Origin: Oscillospiraceae bacterium
GTDB taxonomy: Bacteria; Bacillota; Clostridia; Oscillospirales; Oscillospiraceae
DNA: 16,532 bases
NCBI GenBank assembly: GCA_020025535.1
Contig: JAHHRY010000017.1
Coordinates: forward strand, 1-16,532
Direction: 5' to 3'
The position numbers and the translations under genes are program-made. The notes below the pieces were generated by a model. It saw only the letters and a list, made by a program, of their open reading frames with translations, made no database searches and was not told the origin of the DNA. This document shows, one piece after another, positions 7,487-14,457 of the stretch; position 1 is the first letter of the stretch; every line of letters begins with the position of its first letter.

Positions 7487-7909
7487 TTATCTTGTTGCGG
7501 CTTCCAGGTGTTCGGGATATGCCGGCGGCGTTTCCTTGATGGTCTTCACGCCGAAGAAGAAGTAGATGATATGGCTGATCCACACCACCGCCAGAATGGC
7601 GCAGGGCACATAAATCGCCTTGCGGAACATGAAGAAGAAGCCGATGCCCATCATAACCGTCATGGTGATTATAATGGTGAGCTTTGTCTTCATCAGCATT
7701 CCTTTTTTCTTCACATAGGACTCCAGATGTTTTTTGTACATCTTGGTGCCGACGAACCAGTCATGCAGCTTCTGGGAGGAGTTTGCGAAGAAAAACACCG
7801 TTGCCAGGAAGAAGGGCACCGTAGGCAGCACCGGAAGCGCAATGCCGATGCAGCCCAGTCCCATGCAGATGCAGCCCAAAACCACAAAAATAATTCTCTT
7901 AACTTTCAT
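7487..7909 (-). CDS. YbaN/DUF454 family inner-membrane protein
   Basis: The 140-residue protein has the YbaN/DUF454 pattern. A first helix is rich in Gly (LGCICMGLGCIGIALPVLPTVPF), followed by FFFANSSQKLHDWF and a basic loop, YKKHLESYVKKKGM, and then two further helices. The family is widespread but its biochemical role is not established. The ATG lies inside the end of the upstream ABC gene (11-base overlap), which implies translational coupling. As the last gene of the heme operon it may assist the exporter pair or membrane heme handling; that is inference from position only. Confidence 0.9.
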   Translation of the reverse strand: MKVKRIIFVVLGCICMGLGCIGIALPVLPTVPFFLATVFFFANSSQKLHDWFVGTKMYKKHLESYVKKKGMLMKTKLTIIITMTVMMGIGFFFMFRKAIYVPCAILAVVWISHIIYFFFGVKTIKETPPAYPEHLEAATR

Positions 7910-9584
7910 ACATCCTGCCTTTCTCTACCCGGTACACCCGATCCGCAATGGCCATGGTAGACTCTCGGTGGGATACCAGAATAATGCTCTTTTTGCTTTT
8001 CTGTTCTTTCAGTGCCTTCAGGATGATGCCCTCATTGATGCTGTCCACATTGCTGGTAGGCTCGTCCAGAAGGATGACAGGAGAACCTGTCAGGAAGGCT
8101 CTGGCAAGGCCGATCCGTTGCTTTTCGCCTGCGGACATATTATCGCCCAGCGCACCTACGGAGGTCTTGTAGCCCTCGGGAAGGCTCATGATAAAATCGT
8201 GGATGGATGCCATGCGGCAGGCCGTCTCCAGTTCCTGCCGGGTGGCGTCCGGCTTTGCGATGCGGAGATTGTCCTCAATGGTTTCGTCAAACAGATAGGT
8301 GGTCTGGCTGACCATGGTCACATTATCCAGCAGATTTTCGCTGTCAATGCCGTCAATGTCCAACCCGTTGTAGCAGATCTCACCGGAGGATTTCTGCCAG
8401 AACCGCAGCAGGAGCTTCAGGAAGGTGGACTTGCCGCAGCCGGATTCGCCCACGATACCGATGATCTCTCCCTTTTTGGCGTGCATTGTAATATCGTTCA
8501 GAACCTTTGTCTGTCCGTCATAGGAGAAGGACAGATCGTTTACATTCAGGTTTTCAAAATCGAAGGTCTTACCGTTTTCCACCGGCTTTACCACCGGTTC
8601 CTCGGCCAGAAGGTTCAGCACCCGGTCACCGGATGCAAAGGTCTGGGTCAGGTTTCCGGGGAGCGCCGAAATGGCGATGACCGGGCCAAAAGAGGAAAAC
8701 ACGGTGACCACTCCGATAATCATATACCCGATGCTCAGCATTTCCTTGTGGACAAGCAGGATGCCCACAGCAAGCGTCACCAGAATGGACACAGACACAG
8801 CCAGCTCCGTAAATGCGGAAGCCTTGGCAATGTCACGCTTCATCTTTTTGGTTTCAGCCAGCAGGACGTCAGACCTGCGTTCCACTTCCTGCTCTCTCTG
8901 CTCGCCTGCGCCGTTCAGAACGATGTCCTTGACGCCCTTGATGCTGTCCAGGAAATAGGAGTTGAAATTGGCAAATTCCGCTCTGTAGCGGACGCCGGAT
9001 GCTTTCAGGCTCTTGGAGGAAATCAGAGGAACCGCCACGCCGATCAGCAGATAGGCCAGCAGCGCCACCAGAGCCAGATACCAGCTGGACACGAAGCCCA
9101 CAAACAGGATCACCGCCACAGATACCAGAACGGCAATGCAGATGGGGGAAATGGTATGGGCGTAGAACACTTCCAGCGTTTCGATGTCGGAGGTGATCAT
9201 GGCAATAATGCTGCCTTTTTCCTTGTTTTCCAGCTTGGCGGGGCAAAGTCTGCGGAGAGCACCGAAGATCTTGTCCCGGATTACTGCCAGCAGCTTAAAG
9301 GCAATAAAGTGGTTGCTGTACTGCTCAAAATACCGCAGGAGACCTCTCACCACGCCGCAGCCAATGGCAAGGCCGATGATGAGGCCGTAGGACATGGAGA
9401 TCGTCTCTCCCAGTGCCTTGGCAACGCCGACGGCACCGAAAACCGTCACACCCATAGCGGACACGAATCCCAGAGATCCGTTGATGACCGCCAGAATCAT
9501 AATATACACAAGGCTGCCCAGAAGCAGAATCAGGCTGGCCATGATTTTCGCTCCGCTTCGACGCAGTTTCATTTCTTTTTTCAT
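7899..9584 (-). CDS. ABC exporter half-transporter, second subunit (CydC-like)
   Basis: The 561-residue protein fuses a type I exporter membrane domain (about 15-310, six helices) to an ATPase domain (about 345-561). The nucleotide-binding motifs are Walker A GESGCGKST (379-387), Q-loop Q427 and Walker B with D507-E508. H539 forms the switch histidine, and D-loop SNVD follows Walker B. The signature is MSAGE (483-487) instead of LSGGQ, suggesting the two ATP sites of the dimer are not equal. It overlaps the preceding half-transporter by 4 bases (ATGA), so the two almost certainly form a heterodimer. The fold and pairing resemble CydDC, which exports thiols and supports cytochrome bd assembly, but the substrate here is not known. 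The neighbouring heme-import genes make a link to heme, iron or redox balance likely. Confidence 0.94.
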   Translation of the reverse strand: MKKEMKLRRSGAKIMASLILLLGSLVYIMILAVINGSLGFVSAMGVTVFGAVGVAKALGETISMSYGLIIGLAIGCGVVRGLLRYFEQYSNHFIAFKLLAVIRDKIFGALRRLCPAKLENKEKGSIIAMITSDIETLEVFYAHTISPICIAVLVSVAVILFVGFVSSWYLALVALLAYLLIGVAVPLISSKSLKASGVRYRAEFANFNSYFLDSIKGVKDIVLNGAGEQREQEVERRSDVLLAETKKMKRDIAKASAFTELAVSVSILVTLAVGILLVHKEMLSIGYMIIGVVTVFSSFGPVIAISALPGNLTQTFASGDRVLNLLAEEPVVKPVENGKTFDFENLNVNDLSFSYDGQTKVLNDITMHAKKGEIIGIVGESGCGKSTFLKLLLRFWQKSSGEICYNGLDIDGIDSENLLDNVTMVSQTTYLFDETIEDNLRIAKPDATRQELETACRMASIHDFIMSLPEGYKTSVGALGDNMSAGEKQRIGLARAFLTGSPVILLDEPTSNVDSINEGIILKALKEQKSKKSIILVSHRESTMAIADRVYRVEKGRMYES

Positions 9585-11308
9585 ACCTGCACCTCCGTGT
9601 AGCCCTGTTCCAGATTTTTCTGCGTGGTATAAAGTTTGGCGTAACCGCCGTTTTGCTTCATAAGGCTCTCGTGATTACCGGTTTCCTTCAGTTCGCCGGA
9701 TTCCATGTAGTAGATATGATCCGCACCGACAATATTGGCCAGACGGTGGGAAATCACAATGACGCTCTTCTTCTGAGAAAGTGTCTTGATGTTGCCCATG
9801 ATGATCGCTTCGCTTTCGATATCGATGTTGCTGGTAGCCTCGTCAAAGATATAGATGTCTTTGTCTGCAACCAGAGCCACCGCCAGCGCAAGGCGCTGTT
9901 TCTGTCCGCCGGAAATATTGCTTGCATCCTCGCTGATGACCTTGTCAAGGCCGCCGTTTTCCCGGATGAAGTCTGCAAGATTCACCTTTTCCAGTGCCTC
10001 AAAGATTTCCGCATCTGTGGCGTTTTTCTTCGCCATATAAAAGTTTTCACGGACGGTGGTGTGGAAGATATAAGTGTTGTAGCTGACAACCGCCAGATGA
10101 GAATAGTAGCATTCTCTGCTCATGCTCTGCAGAGGCTTGCCGCCTGCGGTCACATTGCCGTCCTTCGGACGGTACACACCCAGAAGCATATTGACCACGG
10201 TGGATTTGCCGCAGCCGGACTCACCTACAATGGCGGTCATGCCCGTTTCGGCAAATTGCATATTTACATTTTTCAGCACGTCACGCTTGCCGTCGTAGGA
10301 GAAAGTAACATTCTGCAAAGCAAGCTCGCTGCCGCCGAAGGCCTCTTCTCCCCACTCGGGGTCGGGGGTCGCCAGCAGGGAAAGGATTTTCTTACCTGCA
10401 CTGGCTCCGTTCATAGCGATGTGGAATGCGCTGCCGAAAGCCCGCAGGGGCAGGAAAAATTCCACGGCAACCAGAATCAGAAACAGCGCCATAATGGGAG
10501 AAAGTCCCCAGTTGTTCACGGACAGGATTGCCATGGCAATGCCCAGTCCGGCACCGCCGTAGGCGACCAGATCCATAATGGTGGTGCTGGCCAGCTGCAT
10601 GACCAGAACCTTCATGGTGATCTTGCGGAATTCCTCGGCGCTTTCATTCATCTTCACATGCCGTGCGGCATCTGCCTTAAAGATTTTCAGTTCCTTCAGG
10701 CCCTGAACGCTGTCCAGGAAGGTGTCGCCCATGGAGGTGTATTTACCCCAGTACTTGGCGAAGATTTTCTTTGCATACTTGGAAACCGCCACAATGGACA
10801 CAGGGATCAAAGGTACGCAGCAAATCAGGATGACGGCCACTCTCCACTGGATTCCCACCGTGACCGCGAACAGCACAAAGGGAGCCAGCATCGCATAAAA
10901 GAACTGAGGAATGTAGTTGGAGTAGTAAAGGTCCAGCTGTTCCACGCCTTCCATGGACACCTGCGTAAGTCCGGCCATGCTCATCTGGTCAGCGCTCCGA
11001 ACACCCAGACGGACGATTTTTTCGTAAATTTTGTCTCGCAGATCTTTTTTGGCCTGTCTGCCAAGGGTGTCTTTTACGCCGCCCACAAGACGGGTCACTC
11101 CATAGCGGACGATCATGCCGGCTGCTGCCAGAACGGCAGGCAGCACATAGGCTGTGGGTTCTGCATTTTCTGTCAGCAGGTAGATTGCCCAGCAGATGCA
11201 GGCCGTGATGCCTATATTGGCGGCAAGTCCCAGAAGCATCAGTGCCACCGCGATGAATATGTATTTTTTGTTGTCTCCCAATAATTTGAGAAGTTCTTTA
11301 TCGATCAT
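9581..11308 (-). CDS. ABC exporter half-transporter, first subunit (CydD-like)
   Basis: The 575-residue protein has six membrane helices (about 15-300) and a C-terminal ATPase domain (about 328-565). Motifs are Walker A GESGCGKST (362-370), signature ISGGQ (465-469), Walker B IYIFDE with the catalytic glutamate E490, D-loop SNID and H521. At the Q-loop the usual glutamine is replaced by tyrosine (Y410 in VVSYNTYIF). Thus this subunit has an altered Q-loop while its partner has an altered signature, an asymmetry common in heterodimeric exporters. ATG follows an AGAGGA site, 41 bases after the DtxR-family gene. CydD-like is the best broad label; a siderophore-importing exporter fold (IrtAB/YbtPQ type) is a possible alternative given the iron context. 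Confidence 0.94.
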   Translation of the reverse strand: MIDKELLKLLGDNKKYIFIAVALMLLGLAANIGITACICWAIYLLTENAEPTAYVLPAVLAAAGMIVRYGVTRLVGGVKDTLGRQAKKDLRDKIYEKIVRLGVRSADQMSMAGLTQVSMEGVEQLDLYYSNYIPQFFYAMLAPFVLFAVTVGIQWRVAVILICCVPLIPVSIVAVSKYAKKIFAKYWGKYTSMGDTFLDSVQGLKELKIFKADAARHVKMNESAEEFRKITMKVLVMQLASTTIMDLVAYGGAGLGIAMAILSVNNWGLSPIMALFLILVAVEFFLPLRAFGSAFHIAMNGASAGKKILSLLATPDPEWGEEAFGGSELALQNVTFSYDGKRDVLKNVNMQFAETGMTAIVGESGCGKSTVVNMLLGVYRPKDGNVTAGGKPLQSMSRECYYSHLAVVSYNTYIFHTTVRENFYMAKKNATDAEIFEALEKVNLADFIRENGGLDKVISEDASNISGGQKQRLALAVALVADKDIYIFDEATSNIDIESEAIIMGNIKTLSQKKSVIVISHRLANIVGADHIYYMESGELKETGNHESLMKQNGGYAKLYTTQKNLEQGYTEVQV

Positions 11309-11349
11309 ATCCCGTCCTCTTTTCCCGCAAGAAATATCGCGTTTGTTTT

Positions 11350-11703
11350 TTACATAATTTTTTTGAGTGCCGCAAAGCTTTCAGGGCTGACAGCGTGTTC
11401 CAGTCGGCAGGCATCTTCCCGGGCGATTTCATCGTCCACCCCAAGACTCGTGAGCAAATTCTGAAAAGCGATATTGCGTTCATAGGTGCACTGTGCGATT
11501 TGTCTGCCCAGATCCGTCAGCGTAACCGCGCGTTCCTTATCCAGCGTCACATAGCCTTTCTTTTCAAGGTTTTTCAGGGCCACGGAAACCGTGGGACGCG
11601 AAAATCCCATAGCCTCGGCAATGGTGGCACCATGTACCTCCTGAGTTTTGGAGAGAATGTAGATTGTCTTCAGATAATCTTCAGCACTCTGCTTAATTTT
11701 CAA
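11350..11703 (-). CDS. DtxR-family iron/manganese-dependent transcriptional regulator
   Basis: This 117-residue regulator has the N-terminal winged helix (residues 1-65, with SRPTVSVALKNLEKKGYV as recognition helix and wing) and a short dimerisation/metal domain. It lacks the C-terminal SH3-like domain of DtxR. Metal-site residues are mixed. The N-terminal ligand is D9 (AEDYLKTIY, as in MntR), while CRLEH (C99, E102, H103) matches the Cys-x-x-Glu-His of DtxR/IdeR. The histidine normally at the start of the dimerisation helix is N77 here. The start is TTG, set by AAAGGAGG with a 7-base gap. The gene lies between the import ATPase and exporter genes, so it probably controls its own operon, repressing it when iron is plentiful, like streptococcal MtsR. 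That is inferred; the operator would be outside the window. Confidence 0.94.
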   Translation of the reverse strand: MKIKQSAEDYLKTIYILSKTQEVHGATIAEAMGFSRPTVSVALKNLEKKGYVTLDKERAVTLTDLGRQIAQCTYERNIAFQNLLTSLGVDDEIAREDACRLEHAVSPESFAALKKIM

Positions 11704-11733
11704 TGTCCCGCCTCCTTTTCCGGTGTAACGATC

Positions 11734-12510
11734 CTATATGGGGATCACAAAAGGCTTTCCGTCCACCTGCTGGATCTGCAAATCCACATCATAGACCTGC
11801 TTGACCAGTTCTGTGGTGATGATTTCTTCAGGAAGTCCGTGGGCAATCATGGTTCCGTCCTTCATGGCCACGATTTCGTCGCTGTAGTAAAGGGACTGAT
11901 TGATATCATGGAGCACCATGATCACCGTAATGCCGAACTCCCGGTTCAGTTTTTTGATAAGCCGCAGAATGTCCAGCTGGTAGCGGACATCCAGATAGGT
12001 GGTGGGTTCATCCAGAAAAAGGACTTTCGTATCCTGTGCCAGAGCCATAGCAATCCAGACACGCTGTTTCTGTCCGCCGGACAGTTCTGTAACCGGCTTG
12101 TCCTTGATTTCCACCGTATTGGTAATGTTCAGTGCCCACTGCACTTTCTTTTCGTCCTCCTCCGGGTCGGGAGAAAGGCCCATGGTGTGGTAAGGGGTTC
12201 TGCCATAGGAAACCAGCTTTTCCACCGTCAGGTCGGCGGGTGCCGTGTTGTACTGGTGGACGATTGCCACCTGTTTGGCAAAATCCCTGATGCGGCAGTC
12301 GCTGACATTCTGGCCGTAGAGGAAAATGTCTCCCTGATCGGGTCTGAGGTTTTTCGTCATCAGGTTGAAGAGAGTGCTTTTGCCGCAGCCGTTGGCACCG
12401 ATCAGGGTGGTGATGACGCCCTCATGGATGGTAAGATTCAGTCCTTTCAGCACCTGGTGCTTCCCGTAGGCAAAGGACAGGCCGTTTATCTTAAAAACAT
12501 CATTTGCCAT
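11734..12510 (-). CDS. ABC transporter ATPase for heme/siderophore import (HtsC/FepC-like)
   Basis: This 258-residue protein is a FepC/FhuC-type ATPase that would power uptake through the adjacent permease. Walker A is GANGCGKST (38-46), the Q-loop lies near VAIVHQYN, the signature is LSGGQ (143-147), Walker B is VLFLDE (164-169), and the switch histidine is in VLHDINQ. The segment SYGRTPYH (101-108) is characteristic of iron-complex ATPases of this group. Its ATG lies 11 bases inside the end of the permease gene, with GAGGAGG (12524-12530) further upstream, implying coupled translation. Position after an IsdE-type binding protein points to heme as the cargo. Confidence 0.95.
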   Translation of the reverse strand: MANDVFKINGLSFAYGKHQVLKGLNLTIHEGVITTLIGANGCGKSTLFNLMTKNLRPDQGDIFLYGQNVSDCRIRDFAKQVAIVHQYNTAPADLTVEKLVSYGRTPYHTMGLSPDPEEDEKKVQWALNITNTVEIKDKPVTELSGGQKQRVWIAMALAQDTKVLFLDEPTTYLDVRYQLDILRLIKKLNREFGITVIMVLHDINQSLYYSDEIVAMKDGTMIAHGLPEEIITTELVKQVYDVDLQIQQVDGKPFVIPI

Positions 12511-13492
12511 AAGAATTTCTCGACCTCCTCAGTAGCAGGATAAAGAACGGTCCGCCGATCACTGACATGATCACCGTAGCGTTGATTTCGTAAGGGTATG
12601 CAATGGTTCTGCCCACCGTATCGGCAAGCAGGAAGGTAAAGGCGCCCAGCAGGATGCTGTAAGGAACCAGCAGCTTATGGTTGCTGCCCACCAGCAATCT
12701 TGCGATGTGGGGAACAATCAGCCCCAGGAAGCTGATAGGGCCGATAATGGCGGTGGAAATACCTGCCAGCAGCACCGCTACCACAGAAATGAGAATGCGG
12801 CTTCTGGTTACATTCACGCCCAGAGAGCGGGCGGTTTTGTCTTCCAGCTGCAGCAGATTGCACTGATTGGTAACAAAAAAACTGAGAATCAGTCCGATTG
12901 CAGAATATATGAAAAGGGTCTCAAAATCGCCCCATGTTTTCATGGTAATGTTTGCATTTACAATGCTGGCAACACCGGAGAAATTGGAACCGGTGCCGGA
13001 ATTGAAAGCGCTCATCAGGCCGGTAAACATGGCGTTCACCGCAACACCCACAAGGATGATCCGCAGCGGGGACAAGCCTCCCTTATAGGACAGGCTATAT
13101 ACCAGGAAGAAAGCCAGCATACCGCCCAAAAATGCAAAAAGCGGAGTAAAAAAGTACAATGTCGGGAAAAAGGCCGTAATCAGCACAGCTGCCAGACTGG
13201 CACCGCTGCTGATGCCGATGATGCCCGGGTCTGCAAGGGGGTTTTTCATGACCGCCTGCAGCAGCACGCCGGAGACAGCCATCGCCGCACCGCCCAGCAT
13301 AGCAATAAAAATACGGGGGAACCGCAGGTCATAGATGGTTGCCACATCGGGATTGTATTCTACAAACAAGCCTCTCAGCAGCTCTGGCAGAGTCACTTTC
13401 AGAGAGCCGGTATTCACGGCAATCAGGAACAGCGCCACAAGGCCGATTGCCGTCACCGCAAAAGAAATCACTTTTTTTCTTGTCGTAATCAA
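12500..13492 (-). CDS. FecCD-family permease for heme import (HtsB/IsdF-like)
   Basis: The 330-residue membrane protein belongs to the BtuC/FecCD/FhuB permease family. It contains LRFPRIFIAMLGGAAMAVSG and LQAVMKNPLADPGIIGISSGA, the conserved N-terminal block. The cytosolic coupling region GPISFLGLIVPHIARLLVG that docks the ATPase is also clear. About nine or ten helices are visible, as expected. The start is TTG, supported by AGGAAGG 7 bases upstream; no better ATG is near. It follows the isdE gene after a 65-base gap that holds a strong hairpin and overlaps the ATPase gene by 11 bases. Heme is the likely substrate by context; corrinoid or siderophore permeases look the same in sequence. Confidence 0.95.
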   Translation of the reverse strand: MITTRKKVISFAVTAIGLVALFLIAVNTGSLKVTLPELLRGLFVEYNPDVATIYDLRFPRIFIAMLGGAAMAVSGVLLQAVMKNPLADPGIIGISSGASLAAVLITAFFPTLYFFTPLFAFLGGMLAFFLVYSLSYKGGLSPLRIILVGVAVNAMFTGLMSAFNSGTGSNFSGVASIVNANITMKTWGDFETLFIYSAIGLILSFFVTNQCNLLQLEDKTARSLGVNVTRSRILISVVAVLLAGISTAIIGPISFLGLIVPHIARLLVGSNHKLLVPYSILLGAFTFLLADTVGRTIAYPYEINATVIMSVIGGPFFILLLRRSRNSYGK

Positions 13493-13512
13493 AAGGATGC
13501 CTTCCTTTCAGG

Positions 13513-13547
13513 GTACCGCCGGAGTGTTTCAGGCATTCCGGCGGTAC
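13513..13547 (-). other. Intercistronic RNA hairpin between isdE and the permease gene
   Basis: A perfect 11-bp GC-rich stem (13513-13523 with 13537-13547, GTACCGCCGGA and its complement) encloses a 13-base loop. On the minus strand no T-run follows, so it is not a standard terminator. It lies 10 bases after the isdE stop and 20 bases before the permease start, just upstream of the permease ribosome binding site. Such hairpins often protect the upstream message from exonucleases and raise binding-protein levels over the permease. Confidence 0.75.
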
Positions 13548-13557
13548 ATATTTCGGA

Positions 13558-14445
13558 TTATTCGCCAAAGAGGACCGACTGCAGGTTGCTCAGAGCCTCC
13601 GGGTAATTGAAATTTGCACTCATGTTGTAAATGCTGGGGTCCAGATCATAGACCTTGCCGTTCTTTACCGCTTCAAAATGCTTCCAGATGTCGTTGGTCT
13701 TGAATTCTTCATCGAACATCTGCTGCACCTGATCGGGCAAAGCGTGAGCCGTTCTCAAAATGATGTCCGGCTCCTTGGTCTTCATGTCCTCGGTGTTGGC
13801 AGTCAGAAATTCCTGACCGTCGCCGTCACCGTAGACATTTTCGCCGCCGGCCAGTTTGACAAGGCTTCCCACATAGCTGGATTCCGTAGCTACAATGTAA
13901 GAACCGGGCAGTCCCATGAGAATCAGCACACGGGGTGCTTCCTTACCGTCCACGGCGTCCTTGTAAGATTCCATAAAGGCGTCAAATTCGTCAAGGAGTG
14001 CCTTGGCCTCCTTTTCCCGGTGGAACTTGTTGCCCAGACCCTCGATGGCGGCATACATTCCCTCAACGCTTCTCAGGTTCAGGAACAGAGAGGCTTCTCC
14101 GATGCCGGCGTACTTGGGCTGCAGGTCATTTTTGAGCGTTGCGGGAGACAGGATGTAATCCGGGTTCAGAGATTTGATGATCTCCAAATCCGGATTCATA
14201 GGCATTCCCACCTGCGGAAGGTTCTGATACTGCTCCGGCAGGGTGTCGGAAGTTGTGCAGACACCTACCAGCTCCAGATTCAGCTTGCTGCAGATCTGCG
14301 CCACCGCGGGAGATGTGGCAATCAGCCGGGGATTTTTCATATCCGCAGAGGATTCCGTTTCTTCCGGATGCTGGTTCACACAGGCTGCCATGGACAGCGT
14401 CAAAACTGCTGCCAAAAGAAGGGACAGAACTTTTTTTGCTTTCAT
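13558..14445 (-). CDS. isdE: Heme-binding lipoprotein of the ABC importer (IsdE/HtsA type)
   Basis: This 295-residue lipoprotein (signal peptide with lipobox MAAC, lipid on C22) would receive heme at the membrane and deliver it to the permease. It aligns by eye along its length with IsdE. Shared blocks include GMPMNPDLEIIKSLNPD, RVLILMGLPGSYIVATE, PDIILRTAH, FKTNDIWKHFEAVKNGKVYDLD and a late M-(S/T)-A block before PEAL. The heme ligands known for staphylococcal IsdE are one methionine and one histidine; the matching residues here are M83 (in GMPM) and H234 (in RTAH), both kept. The fold is the class III binding protein with a long backbone helix. The ribosome binding site AAGGAGG overlaps the stop codon of the upstream Shp gene. 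Confidence in the family is high; heme as ligand is inferred from the conserved pair and context. Confidence 0.93.
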   Translation of the reverse strand: MKAKKVLSLLLAAVLTLSMAACVNQHPEETESSADMKNPRLIATSPAVAQICSKLNLELVGVCTTSDTLPEQYQNLPQVGMPMNPDLEIIKSLNPDYILSPATLKNDLQPKYAGIGEASLFLNLRSVEGMYAAIEGLGNKFHREKEAKALLDEFDAFMESYKDAVDGKEAPRVLILMGLPGSYIVATESSYVGSLVKLAGGENVYGDGDGQEFLTANTEDMKTKEPDIILRTAHALPDQVQQMFDEEFKTNDIWKHFEAVKNGKVYDLDPSIYNMSANFNYPEALSNLQSVLFGE

Positions 14446-14457
14446 CTTTTCCCCTCC

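Noticed and set aside
7734..9602. Plus-strand open frame of 622 codons over the ABC exporter gene
   Set aside because: It is the antisense shadow of a well-recognised ABC transporter; the His/Gln-rich composition is typical of such shadows.
9653..11284. Plus-strand open frame of 543 codons over the other ABC exporter gene
   Set aside because: It is the antisense shadow of the first exporter subunit, with no family features.
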